Of a stretch of DNA of 64,000 nt, positions 1 to 9,680 are shown piece by piece (within the stretch, counting starts at the first letter, position 1; every line of letters begins with the position of its first letter). Position numbers and translations under genes: made by a program. Origin of the DNA: Aliiroseovarius crassostreae (lineage in GTDB: Bacteria; Pseudomonadota; Alphaproteobacteria; Rhodobacterales; Rhodobacteraceae). Location: positions 558,001 to 622,000 of the forward strand of contig NZ_LKBA01000004.1 in NCBI RefSeq assembly GCF_001307765.1, written 5' to 3'. The notes under the pieces were generated by a model. That model saw nothing but the letters and a program-made list of their open reading frames with translations, was not told the DNA's origin and searched no databases.

Positions 1-1
1 G

Positions 2-436
2 GATGAGACCTTTTCGAACTATGAATATCACAATATCGGCACGCCAAAGAACCCGGTCCTGAAGGGGCTGTTGGGGCCAGCCGGTGTCGATGGCGGGTTG
101 ATCCAGAACCCTGATGTGGTGGATGGCAAAGCCTCGGGCCGGTTCAAAACACCGACCCTGCGCAATGTGGCTGTCACCGGACCTTACATGCATAACAGCG
201 TGTTTGAAGATCTGCGCACCGTGGTGCTGTTTTACAATCGCTACAACACCACCGACCCTGCGCGCCAGATCAACCCGGAAACCGGCAAACCGTTTGGCAA
301 CCCGGAAATCCCGATGAACCTGGCCAATGATATCCTGACCGATGGGCCAGCACTGGATGACAAACGCATTGATGCCTTGGTGGCCTTTCTGAAAACGCTG
401 ACTGACAAGCGCTACGAACATCTGTTGGAAGAGTAA
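2..436 (+). CDS. Cytochrome c peroxidase family protein, C-terminal part (5' end outside window)
   Basis: The reading frame is open from base 2, so this is the last ~144 residues of a longer protein. The text GRFKTPTLRNVAVTGPYMHN (about residues 36-55 of the visible part) is the conserved C-terminal region of di-haem MauG/CcpA cytochrome c peroxidases, where the Met in PYMHN is normally the distal haem ligand. The family reduces H2O2 in the periplasm using two c-type haems. The CxxCH motifs lie upstream of the window and cannot be checked. A MauG-like oxidase of the same superfamily is possible. The gene ends with GAAGAGTAA and is followed convergently by a small membrane protein. Confidence 0.85.
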   Translation, partial: DETFSNYEYHNIGTPKNPVLKGLLGPAGVDGGLIQNPDVVDGKASGRFKTPTLRNVAVTGPYMHNSVFEDLRTVVLFYNRYNTTDPARQINPETGKPFGNPEIPMNLANDILTDGPALDDKRIDALVAFLKTLTDKRYEHLLEE

Positions 437-493
437 GCTCAAAGACACTCCCGACTGCGCCCAACGATTTTGACGGATCTACAGGCCGTTTCT

Positions 494-841
494 CTAGGCC
501 GGGGCGCGTTTTCGTTCGCGAAACCAGATTATCAGACCACAGATTGCGACAAAGGAAAGCACCGCATCCACGAGGTTGAGACTGTTTTCAAAACTGAAAC
601 CGCCGCCAATGGCAGATAGAAAATCAAACAGGCAAAGAGCAGCAAACAGCGCGGCGACCCAGATCCGCTCTTGCTTAAGCCCGATCAGGAATAGGCAGGT
701 GATTCCAAGCGTCAGCACAGAGGCGCCGATGTCATAAGTTAAGGGCGCATTCGGCGCATAGGCCAATGTTGCGAGGAGGATGCAGATCACAACCAGCTGG
801 AGCCAGATCATGTATTTTATCGCTTGCAGAGTTATTGACAC
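494..841 (-). CDS. Small membrane protein of unknown function
   Basis: I do not recognise a family. The longest frame opens at a TTG (925), but a GTG at 841 is preceded by GAGGAAG with a 5-nt spacer, so I start there (115 aa); an ATG at 811 is the next choice. The protein has about four hydrophobic segments (WLQLVVICILLATLAY, IGASVLTLGITCLFLIGL, WVAALFAALCLFDFLSA, VDAVLSFVAICGLIIWF) and a basic tail (RERKRAPA), which suggests an inner-membrane protein with a cytoplasmic C-terminus. It is convergent with the peroxidase gene and divergent from groES. No function can be assigned. Confidence 0.6.
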   Translation of the reverse strand: MSITLQAIKYMIWLQLVVICILLATLAYAPNAPLTYDIGASVLTLGITCLFLIGLKQERIWVAALFAALCLFDFLSAIGGGFSFENSLNLVDAVLSFVAICGLIIWFRERKRAPA

Positions 842-1028
842 ACCAACTTCCTCAGAGCTCAAATTCGGATCAGACAGGGCGATCCATCCACAAAGCGATG
901 AATTCTGGATGCATTTATTGCCCAATCCCCCAAGTTGAAGTCAATCATCGAGAACGCGTTTTTACAATTCTAAAAAATAGCGAAGGCGCTGTTGACACCC
1001 ACGCTCTCCATGCCTAACTGTTTCGTCG

Positions 1029-1055
1029 TTAGCACTCACCGACAGTGAGTGCCAA
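1029..1055 (+). promoter_or_regulatory. CIRCE operator upstream of groES (HrcA site)
   Basis: TTAGCACTC, a 9-nt spacer, then GAGTGCCAA. The consensus is TTAGCACTC-N9-GAGTGCTAA, so the right arm has one mismatch. It lies 65 bp before the groES start. A TTGACA at 992-997 just upstream is a plausible -35, with a poor -10 (TAACTG) at 1015-1020, so the operator would overlap the transcription start. HrcA repression relieved by heat is expected from the known family. Confidence 0.9.
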
Positions 1056-1120
1056 GGCGCCGGCCCATAAAGGACCGCGCGCAAATACCGAAACGAAACT
1101 GAGCTTAGGGAGCTTCAGAA

Positions 1121-1408
1121 ATGGCATTTACTCCGCTGCATGACCGTGTTCTGGTCCGCCGTGTCGAAAGTGACGAAAAAACCGCTGGTGGTCTGATCAT
1201 CCCCGACAGCGCCAAGGAAAAACCCGCAGAAGGCGAAGTGATCGCCGTGGGTGAAGGCGCCCGCAAAGACAGCGGCGAGCTGATCGCACCCGCCGTGAAG
1301 GCTGGCGACAAGGTCCTGTTCGGCAAATGGTCCGGCACCGAAATCACCATCAATGGTGAAGAACTGCTGATCATGAAAGAAAACGACATCATGGGCATTC
1401 TGTCCTGA
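1121..1408 (+). CDS. groES: Co-chaperonin GroES
   Basis: A 95-residue GroES, the usual length. It begins [33 protein letters not shown], which is the roof and mobile-loop region that caps GroEL. The heptameric lid closes the GroEL cavity during ATP-driven folding of cytoplasmic proteins. The start ATG at 1121 follows an AGGGAGC ribosome-binding site. groEL begins 41 bp downstream in the same transcription unit, behind the CIRCE operator, so heat-inducible HrcA control is expected. Confidence 0.98.
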   Translation: MAFTPLHDRVLVRRVESDEKTAGGLIIPDSAKEKPAEGEVIAVGEGARKDSGELIAPAVKAGDKVLFGKWSGTEITINGEELLIMKENDIMGILS

Positions 1409-1416
1409 TCGTCTGA

Positions 1417-3099
<1,683 letters not shown>

Positions 3100-3133
3100 G
3101 CCATCCGTACCGGACCATGTTCCTCGGAACAGG

Positions 3134-3160
3134 AAAGGCGCCCTTCGGGGCGCCTTTTCT
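3134..3160 (+). terminator. groESL intrinsic terminator
   Basis: A perfect 10-bp stem (AAAGGCGCCC / GGGCGCCTTT) closed by a TTCG tetraloop is followed by TCTTTT. It starts 35 bp after the groEL stop. The stem is near-symmetric and could also act on the convergent OLD-type gene. Confidence 0.9.
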
Positions 3161-3210
3161 TTTGGGTCATACGCCCTCCGCCACGTGCCGCGCAGCTTGT
3201 GGGTGGTCGG

Positions 3211-4899
3211 CTATTGCAGCGCCGCTTCGATGGCGCGCTTCAGGTCAGGGGCAAGCTCGATACCCTTGGGGATGACTTTGCCAATATTCGCCTCTTGATT
3301 GCCGCCATATGCTTTTTGAATGAGGGATCGAAGCTTGTTGATCGCTTTTTTTCTGACAAACCCGATACCCTTCGCAGACAGGTCATTAAACGCATCTGCG
3401 TGCCCTGGTGTCGCATCCCCGTCCGGGTAAAGTTCTTTAGCAGCCTTGCGCTTTTTTTTGAAATCGTTGTTGTCCGCGCTGGCTGTGGCATTCAGGACTT
3501 TGAAAACTCGATCTTCAAGCTGCGCCTGATCGACGCCCATCACTGCTGCGCAATAGTTGGGGCAGACAAAATAGCTTTCGATGTCGGCACCTTGGGTGAT
3601 CCAGCTTTGTTCGGGTTTCAATCCCCAATTCTTTCGCCAATGCTCTTTCTCGATGTCCAGCATCATGTCGCCATCCCGGTGCACCAGTGTCCGAACATTG
3701 CCGAAAAGCGCCTGAAGACTATTCAGCACTGCTCCTTTGGGAAGATTACCACAGCCGCTTAGTGGCCAGATTGCGATGCGCCGTTCCAATTCGGGCCATT
3801 GGCCGAGCAGCAGGCGTAGCATGTCCGTGTCTTGGTCCTCGGTCAGCAAAACCAGCTCTTTGTCCAGCAACCCCCATCCCATTTGTTGTCTCGCGGCGTC
3901 GCTGTTTCCCACCCTTGTCCCGTCCTTCATCCAGATAACATTGGCTTGGTCGGGCAGGGCGCGCATGACGCTGGGGCTATGGGTGGTTAAAATGACTTGA
4001 CAGTCGTGTTTTTCAGATGCGCTTGCGATTTCGCGGATCAAGCGCCCCTGTGCATCCGGGTGCAGGTGGCTATCGGGTTCGTCAATCAGCAGAAGGCGGG
4101 GTTTGAAAAAGACGATATATGCAAAGATCTGGATTGTTTGAAGAAACCCAATTCCTGCGAGTTCGAGGGGGCGCCAGTCGGTCATGCCTGCGGTTTTGAA
4201 CTGGGCGGAGATTGTGTAGTCTGATTGATCGTCGAACAAAATCCGAAACTCTGTTCCACGGATGGCGGCGGACACCCGTTCGGTCAGTTCGCTCAGCGGT
4301 GCCTCGTCATGGGCAATTGCCGCATCCTCGGCTTGTTTCAGCAGCAAAAGGACGTTTCTCAGGACTGTATTTGCGTCCCCTGCTGCGGCCTGGCGCAACA
4401 CGATGCTTGTGGCCCTCCGCTCCTCGGACAGGGGAATGCCGGCCAAGCCGGGAATGTAGGTGCTAAACTCACGATCCCGATCGCGGATCGCGCTGGTAAT
4501 GGCGTTGGCTGAGGGGACTTGAACAGACAATCCCTCATTTCGTGCGGCTTTGAGCCAGAGCTTTGCCGTTTCATTGTCACCATTCGAAGCTGTCGCTTTC
4601 AACATTACGTCCATGCGCGGCGAGGCTTTGAAGTTGCCAAAGACCCCATCATTTCCGGCATCCTTATAGGAGGGCGATGGAATGTAGGTCGCGTCATTCA
4701 GTGATAGTGTCGATCCGGTGTCGGAATTATTCGGCTCAACGGAAGAGTGTCGGGCGCTTTGCACCATCCAATGTAAGGCTTGCAAGACAGAACTTTTGCC
4801 GGACCCGTTTGCCCCTACGATGACGTTGAAGTGCTTTAGGGGAAGTGCCACCTGCTTGATTGCTTTAAAATTCTTGATTTCGACGCGCGTAATTTTCAT
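3211..4899 (-). CDS. OLD-family ATPase with C-terminal TOPRIM nuclease domain
   Basis: A 562-residue protein. The N-terminus (MKITRVEIKNFKAIKQVALP) and Walker A GANGSGKS (residues 29-36) are typical of SMC/OLD-type AAA ATPases, and Walker B is LLLIDEPDSHLHP near residue 270. The C-terminal third has TOPRIM-like acidic motifs: LLTEDQDTD near residue 352 and HRDGD near 407. OLD proteins are ATP-dependent nucleases, some of which act against phages. No UvrD helicase (Gabija), HNH partner (Septu) or reverse transcriptase (retron) lies beside it, so it looks like a stand-alone class 1 OLD protein. The ATG at 4899 has a GAGGG site. It sits alone between groEL and a membrane-protein gene and is likely accessory. 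Its target is unknown. Confidence 0.82.
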   Translation of the reverse strand: MKITRVEIKNFKAIKQVALPLKHFNVIVGANGSGKSSVLQALHWMVQSARHSSVEPNNSDTGSTLSLNDATYIPSPSYKDAGNDGVFGNFKASPRMDVMLKATASNGDNETAKLWLKAARNEGLSVQVPSANAITSAIRDRDREFSTYIPGLAGIPLSEERRATSIVLRQAAAGDANTVLRNVLLLLKQAEDAAIAHDEAPLSELTERVSAAIRGTEFRILFDDQSDYTISAQFKTAGMTDWRPLELAGIGFLQTIQIFAYIVFFKPRLLLIDEPDSHLHPDAQGRLIREIASASEKHDCQVILTTHSPSVMRALPDQANVIWMKDGTRVGNSDAARQQMGWGLLDKELVLLTEDQDTDMLRLLLGQWPELERRIAIWPLSGCGNLPKGAVLNSLQALFGNVRTLVHRDGDMMLDIEKEHWRKNWGLKPEQSWITQGADIESYFVCPNYCAAVMGVDQAQLEDRVFKVLNATASADNNDFKKKRKAAKELYPDGDATPGHADAFNDLSAKGIGFVRKKAINKLRSLIQKAYGGNQEANIGKVIPKGIELAPDLKRAIEAALQ

Positions 4900-5084
4900 C
4901 GGATACCCTCGTTATGGTAGAGCGGTTATACAGAACACACTGATCAGATGTGAAGGCCCGCCTACGTCATGACCGTGGGATTTCGCCTGAATCGGGGGGA
5001 GAGATTTTTACGATTTCCTCTTACAACTTTTCGCATCGCACTCTATGTTAATGTGCATAACATCCAACTTTGGCGGGGACAGCC

Positions 5085-6233
5085 ATGTTTCGACCTTTTC
5101 TGATGACCCTTCTTTCCTCACTGCTCGTGATCACGGCACTGCCCTCGCGCGCGCAGGAGGTCTATCGCTTTGGAGATGACGCCTATATTGCAGGTGACAA
5201 TGTAACCCTGTCGGGGGAGGCGGTGGACGATGCCTTTGTCGTTGGCAACACCGTACTTATTTCCGCCCCGGTGCAGGGCTCGGCCCATGCCGGAGGGCGC
5301 TCCGTCTCGATTTCGGCACCGGTTGGCCAGAATGTCTATGCCGCCGGGATCAATGTGAATGTCTCGGCTGAGGTCGGTCGGGATGCTCAGCTTGCCGGGG
5401 ATACCGTCCTCGTTGCGGCCCCGGTTGCCGGGGATCTGCGGGTGGCAGCACAGCGGGCCGAGATCACGGCAAATGTCGGTGACAGCGCGCTTGTCGCGGC
5501 GGAGAATATCCTGCTCACAGGGGTGATCGCGGGGGATGCAAGCTTTGCCACCGACAATATCTCCTTCGGGGAAGGTGCCCGGATTGATGGTACGCTTTAC
5601 CTTTTTTCAGAAGATCCGGACGGGATCCAGGTGCCGGAGCATGTGGTTGCCGCCGACCGCGTTGAGCGCTATGCCGAAGCCGAGTTTGATGGGTCCGCAG
5701 ATCCAAAAGGTGGGGCCAAGGCAAAGCCCGCTTCCGGGTCTGGCTGGTTTGCTTCTGTCATGAACACGGTCGGGTCCATCCTCGTGCTGGCCGTGCTGGC
5801 CAGCATCGTGGCCTATTTTGCGCCTGGGTTCCTGATGGCCCTGCGCGACAGGACAATTGAAAGCCCGTTTCGCGCGATGTGGATGGGCCTGCTGGCGGTG
5901 TCGGCCCTGACAGGGACCGTGTTTGTGCTGGGGGCAACGGGGTACGGGATCCTGCTGGCGCCGTTCACGCTGCTGGCAGCGGGCCTGCTTGCCGCCGCTG
6001 GCTATGTCATCGGCGCCTACCTGCTGGGGGTCTGGGTGGTCAAGCTGGCGGGCCAGCCACTGCCGGTGACATTGGCGGAACGCGCGGTGGCGGCCCTTTC
6101 CGGTGCGGCTGTCACCACCATTCTGGCGATGATCCCGGTGATCGGTTGGCCGCTGGTGCTGGCGGTGACGCTGGCCGGGGCAGGGGCCCTTGTGATCCGC
6201 TGGGTGGCGCCGGGCTTCTACACGGAAGTCTGA
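5085..6233 (+). CDS. Secreted/membrane protein with bactofilin-like beta-repeat domain and C-terminal membrane helices
   Basis: The frame opens at a TTG (5070), but the ATG at 5085 behind GGCGGGG gives a clean signal peptide (MFRPFLMTLLSSLLVITALPSRAQ), so I start there (382 aa). Residues ~25-160 are short repeats such as GDNVTLSGEAVDDAFVVGNTVLISAPVQGSAHAGG, the alternating V/I/A-G pattern of a right-handed beta-helix like that of bactofilins. A linker follows, then about four membrane segments (SILVLAVLASIVAYFAPGF, MGLLAVSALTGTVFVLGATG, LTLLAAGLL region, ILAMIPVIGWPLVLAVTLAG). A periplasmic bactofilin-like domain anchored by helices is inferred; classical bactofilins are cytoplasmic. Function unknown. 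Confidence 0.7.
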   Translation: MFRPFLMTLLSSLLVITALPSRAQEVYRFGDDAYIAGDNVTLSGEAVDDAFVVGNTVLISAPVQGSAHAGGRSVSISAPVGQNVYAAGINVNVSAEVGRDAQLAGDTVLVAAPVAGDLRVAAQRAEITANVGDSALVAAENILLTGVIAGDASFATDNISFGEGARIDGTLYLFSEDPDGIQVPEHVVAADRVERYAEAEFDGSADPKGGAKAKPASGSGWFASVMNTVGSILVLAVLASIVAYFAPGFLMALRDRTIESPFRAMWMGLLAVSALTGTVFVLGATGYGILLAPFTLLAAGLLAAAGYVIGAYLLGVWVVKLAGQPLPVTLAERAVAALSGAAVTTILAMIPVIGWPLVLAVTLAGAGALVIRWVAPGFYTEV

Positions 6234-6288
6234 GCCGCGGGCCCACGGCCCCCTTGCCGAATACGATAAAAGTCAAATGCGATGAAAG

Positions 6289-6348
6289 GCCCCCCAATTG
6301 GTTTCGTTCTCACCCAGAAGACAGGACGTCCGAAACCAATTGGGGGGC
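6289..6348. repeat. Perfect 18-bp inverted repeat with 24-nt loop
   Basis: GCCCCCCAATTGGTTTCG (6289-6306) and its exact reverse complement (6331-6348) flank 24 nt. It lies 56 bp after the bactofilin-like gene stop and 75 bp before the lipase-like gene. No T-tract follows, so a standard terminator is unlikely. The inner CCAATTGG is itself palindromic. Confidence 0.85.
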
Positions 6349-6422
6349 TCTGAGGTTCGGCGGCGCAAATTGGCGCAGTTGCGCATCCCGCCCTCGCAAT
6401 CATGCCGCGCTCGCCCTAGATA

Positions 6423-7190
6423 ATGAGCATGTTTGGTTCGTTTCTACCTGTTCTGACCCTGTCCCTGATGGCTCTCACCGCCTTTGCCCCGCCCGCACGT
6501 GCGGAATGTGTTGTGCTGTTGCATGGGCTTGCCCGCAGTCCGTCCTCCCTCTGGGTGATGGAAGAGGCGCTGGAGCTTGAGGGATATCAGGTGGTCAATC
6601 TGGGCTATCCATCGACCGAGGCCAAAATTGAAACCCTGGTCGCGCAAGCGATCCCCCCGGCGGTGCAGGCCTGTGGAGTGCAGAAGATCAATTTCGTGAC
6701 CCATTCCATGGGCGGCATTCTGGTGCGGGTCTGGTTGCAGGACAATCACCCAGACAATCTGGGGCGCGTCGTGATGCTGGCCCCTCCCAATCAGGGATCG
6801 GAACTGGTGGATGCCTTTGCGGATCTCGAACCGTTTGAGTGGATCAATGGTCCGGCGGGGCTTGAACTGGGGACAGATCGGGGCTCAATACCCAATCAGA
6901 CTGCCCCCCCGAATTTTGAGCTGGGGATTATTGCCGGCAACCGTTCGCTCAACCCGATTTATTCGTCGCTGATCACGGGTGAAGATGATGGGAAAGTGTC
7001 GGTTGAAAACACCAAGGTCACCGGCATGACGGATCACATCGTCATGCCGGTGACCCATACGTTTATGATGACCAATCCACTGGTGATTGCACAGGTGCTC
7101 GCGTTCCTGAAAGAGGGCACGTTTGCGCATGGCCTGACCCTTGGGGCCGTGATCGAACAGGTGGCCCGTGAGCACGGCTACCTCGACTGA
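6423..7190 (+). CDS. Secreted alpha/beta-hydrolase, lipase/esterase-like
   Basis: A 255-residue protein with a signal peptide (ending APPARA). The oxyanion motif [14 protein letters not shown] and nucleophile elbow THSMGG (Ser near residue 98) mark the alpha/beta-hydrolase fold. A late Asp (GEDDGKV) and VTHTFMM His probably complete the triad. It is close to secreted lipases and PGAP1-like esterases, so the substrate is an ester or lipid, but which one cannot be read from the sequence. The start ATG at 6423 has a second ATG at 6429 in frame. It stands alone between a long inverted repeat and hemN, which is convergent. Confidence 0.85.
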   Translation: MSMFGSFLPVLTLSLMALTAFAPPARAECVVLLHGLARSPSSLWVMEEALELEGYQVVNLGYPSTEAKIETLVAQAIPPAVQACGVQKINFVTHSMGGILVRVWLQDNHPDNLGRVVMLAPPNQGSELVDAFADLEPFEWINGPAGLELGTDRGSIPNQTAPPNFELGIIAGNRSLNPIYSSLITGEDDGKVSVENTKVTGMTDHIVMPVTHTFMMTNPLVIAQVLAFLKEGTFAHGLTLGAVIEQVAREHGYLD

Positions 7191-7271
7191 CCCCGACGGC
7201 CGTAGGAGAGGGAACGCCCGACCGATGGTTCTGGGGCCGCCCATGGCACTTGCCAAATGAAAACGCTAAAT

Positions 7272-7303
7272 GAAAAGGGCGCCCCCTGAGGCAGGAGCGC
7301 CCT
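7272..7303 (-). terminator. hemN terminator
   Basis: Read on the minus strand, AGGGCGC pairs with GCGCCCT (arms 7297-7303 and 7276-7282) and is followed by TTTTC. It lies 24 bp after the hemN stop codon. Confidence 0.75.
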
Positions 7304-7326
7304 GAAACGTTTCGGGATGCGCGGCC

Positions 7327-8682
7327 TCAGACAGCCTGACTGTGGCCCGCCTCGTTCATCTCATAGGCATCGAAGTAGCGCGCAATGATCCGGGCCAGCG
7401 GATAGGCTTCCTTGCGGATCAGCATCTTGCTGCCCTCAAAATCAAGCGTCTCCGGCATCGCTTCGTCCAGCCCGTCGGCCATGGCGGCAAGGCGTGCAGG
7501 GTCGTCGTTCAACTCTTCTGCCACCTGCGCGAAATCAACCTCGAAATCGCACAGCAACAGCTCAATGATCCGGCCACGCACCCGGTCTTCGTGATCGAAG
7601 GCATGCCCCTTTGCGGTGGTCAGCGTGCCCGCCCGCGCCGCGGCCTGGTATTTCGAGGTGGCCGGTTCGTTTTGCGCATACCCCTGCGGGTAACGCGAAA
7701 TCGAGCTGGCACCAATCCCGATCAGCACTTCCGAACTGTCTTCGGTGTAGCCTTGGAAGTTGCGGCGCATCGTGCCCGTCTTGTGGGCAGTGGTCAGCCC
7801 GTCGCCGGGTTTGGCGAAATGGTCGATGCCAATCTCGTCAAATCCTGCTTCAAGGAACAGGTTGCGGGCCGTGTTGAACAGCTCCAGACGCCCCTCGGGG
7901 GTCGGCAGGGCCTCGGTCGGGATCAGGTTCTGACGGCGTGCCATCCAGGGCACATGGGCATAACCAAACAGCGCCACCCGGTCAGGGGCAAGGCTGATCA
8001 GTTTGTTCACCGAGTCGGTGATCCGGGCCTCGTTCTGATGAGGCAGGCCGTAAAGGATATCCATATTCAGGCTGGTGATGCCGCGCTCACGCAGGCCATC
8101 CACGGTGTCCTTCGTGATTTCATAGCTTTGCGGGCGGCCAATGACCTCCTGGATCATCGGATCGAAATCCTGCACCCCGATCGAGGCCCGGTTCATGCCC
8201 GCCTCAGCCAGCGCATCCAGACGTGCAGCATCCACCTCTGAGGGGTCGATCTCGACCGAGAACTGCGCCTCATCCGCCAGGGGCATGGTGTCGAGAATCG
8301 CTGCCGTCAGTTCGGTGATCATCTCAGGCTGCAGCAAGGTGGGCGTGCCGCCGCCCCAGTGCAGGTGTTCGATCTTGACGCCAGGGGCCACAATGCCCTT
8401 CAGGGTGGCAAGCTCCTGTTTCAGCGTATCGAGATAGGCGCGCACCGGCTCTGCCGTGGCCGTGCCCTGGGTGCGACATGCGCAAAACCAGCACAAACGA
8501 CGGCAAAACGGGATATGCACGTAAAGCGATACGGTGTCGCCGGCGGGGATCGCCTGGATCCAGTTGGCAACGACATCCGGCCCGAAGCCGGGTTTGAAAT
8601 GCGGGGCCGTCGGATAGCTGGTGTAACGGGGGACACGAGCGTCAAAAAGTCCGAGGCGTCTGAGTTGCGTAAGTGTCTGCAT
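7327..8682 (-). CDS. hemN: Oxygen-independent coproporphyrinogen III oxidase HemN
   Basis: A 451-residue radical-SAM enzyme that decarboxylates coproporphyrinogen III to protoporphyrinogen IX without O2. The N-terminus RVPRYTSYPTAPHF is diagnostic of HemN. The 4Fe-4S cluster motif is HIPFCRRLCWFCACRT (CxxxCxxC near residue 58), followed by the SAM-binding HWGGGTPTLL. It provides haem for respiratory cytochromes at low oxygen, which fits its neighbours fnrL and ccoNOQP. It is divergent from fnrL, with one FNR box centred 42 bp from the hemN start. Its ribosome-binding site is weak. Confidence 0.97.
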   Translation of the reverse strand: MQTLTQLRRLGLFDARVPRYTSYPTAPHFKPGFGPDVVANWIQAIPAGDTVSLYVHIPFCRRLCWFCACRTQGTATAEPVRAYLDTLKQELATLKGIVAPGVKIEHLHWGGGTPTLLQPEMITELTAAILDTMPLADEAQFSVEIDPSEVDAARLDALAEAGMNRASIGVQDFDPMIQEVIGRPQSYEITKDTVDGLRERGITSLNMDILYGLPHQNEARITDSVNKLISLAPDRVALFGYAHVPWMARRQNLIPTEALPTPEGRLELFNTARNLFLEAGFDEIGIDHFAKPGDGLTTAHKTGTMRRNFQGYTEDSSEVLIGIGASSISRYPQGYAQNEPATSKYQAAARAGTLTTAKGHAFDHEDRVRGRIIELLLCDFEVDFAQVAEELNDDPARLAAMADGLDEAMPETLDFEGSKMLIRKEAYPLARIIARYFDAYEMNEAGHSQAV

Positions 8683-8717
8683 TCCAGTAGCGTGTACAGT
8701 GAAACGCGCCCATAACC

Positions 8718-8731
8718 TTGATCAGGATCAA
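8718..8731. promoter_or_regulatory. FNR box between hemN and fnrL
   Basis: TTGATCAGGATCAA is a perfect match to the FNR consensus TTGAT-N4-ATCAA. It is centred at 8724.5 in the 79-bp divergent gap, 42 bp from the hemN start and 37 bp from the fnrL ATG. This position could activate hemN and repress fnrL. Confidence 0.92.
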
Positions 8732-8761
8732 GCAGATGCTTCATCTGCGGAATTTTTAACC

Positions 8762-9511
8762 ATGACAACAGCCATAAAAGACGCCGCCTTCAACCTTCGC
8801 GATTGCGGCTCCTGTCCAATTCGCCACCGTGCCGTGTGTTCACGTTGCGAAGCGGATGAACTTGACGCGCTGGAAAATATCAAATTTTACCGTTCCTACG
8901 AGGCCGGACAGCCAGTGCTTTGGGCCGGTGATCCCATGGAATTTGTGGCCTCTGTCGTCAGTGGTATCGCGACACTTAGTCAGACTATGGAAGATGGCCG
9001 CACCCAAATGGTCGGGCTGCTGCTGCCATCCGACTTCATCGGCCGTCCGGGGAGAGATTTTGCCCCCTTCGATGTGGTCGCCGTGTCCGATCTCACGGTC
9101 TGCTGTTTCCGCAAGAAACCGTTTGAGGAGCTGATGGCCTCAACGCCGGCGATTGGCACCCGTCTGTTGCAGATGACCCTGAACGAACTGGACAGTGCGC
9201 GTGAATGGATGCTCGTGCTGGGCCGCAAAACCGCGCGCGAAAAGATCGCCAGCCTTCTTGCCATTCTCGCCCGCCGCGATGCGTCTATGAACAAAATTTC
9301 GCCCAGCTCGGGCATGAGTCTGGACTTGCCGCTTACACGCGAGGCAATGGCGGATTACCTTGGCCTGACCCTGGAAACGGTCAGCCGTCAGATTTCGGCA
9401 CTGAAAAAGGCCGGGATCATCACCCTGGAAGGCAAACGCCACGTGATCATCCCGGACATCGAAGCACTTTTGGCAGAGACCGGCGATGACGTTGATGGTG
9501 GTCCGCTCTGA
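8762..9511 (+). CDS. fnrL: FnrL, oxygen-sensing CRP/FNR-family regulator
   Basis: A 249-residue protein starting at the ATG at 8762. A longer frame from GTG 8699 would bury the FNR box inside the gene and adds no family homology. The N-terminal cysteines (CGSCPIRHRAVCSRC) plus a later Cys carry the O2-labile 4Fe-4S cluster. A cyclic-nucleotide-binding-like barrel follows, then the helix-turn-helix MADYLGLTLETVSRQISALKK, whose E-SR residues are those that read TTGAT. In Rhodobacter, FnrL activates hemN and cbb3 oxidase genes. All FNR boxes reported here are probable targets. Confidence 0.96.
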   Translation: MTTAIKDAAFNLRDCGSCPIRHRAVCSRCEADELDALENIKFYRSYEAGQPVLWAGDPMEFVASVVSGIATLSQTMEDGRTQMVGLLLPSDFIGRPGRDFAPFDVVAVSDLTVCCFRKKPFEELMASTPAIGTRLLQMTLNELDSAREWMLVLGRKTAREKIASLLAILARRDASMNKISPSSGMSLDLPLTREAMADYLGLTLETVSRQISALKKAGIITLEGKRHVIIPDIEALLAETGDDVDGGPL

Positions 9512-9680
9512 GCAGCTTGTAGCGGTCTGGTTTGGGAAACACCTCATTGCCCTGAATAAGACAGGTTTCGGGGCGCGCGCCGTGCGCGCTTACCCCTCCT
9601 CATTTTCTGGTCAAAATATCCCGGGTGAGCGCGAAGCGCGAGGGGCAGCGCCCCTATCGCACCATTGCTTCAGACCAGCA
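9512..9680. other. Convergent intergenic region with two GC-rich hairpins
   Basis: Between the fnrL and universal stress protein stops lie a GGGGCGCGCGC...GCGCGC...CCCC hairpin (about 9570-9597) and a compound hairpin GCGCGAAGCGCG followed by GGGGCAGCGCCCC (about 9630-9653). Neither has a clean T-run. Similar GC-rich repeats are common between convergent genes. No gene seen. Confidence 0.5.

Noticed and set aside
3211..4899. Gabija, Septu or retron defence system
   Set aside because: Only the ATPase-TOPRIM gene is present; no UvrD-like helicase, HNH nuclease or reverse transcriptase lies next to it.
8699..8761. N-terminal extension of FnrL from a GTG at 8699
   Set aside because: It would run through the FNR box and lacks a ribosome-binding site; the ATG at 8762 gives the family N-terminus.
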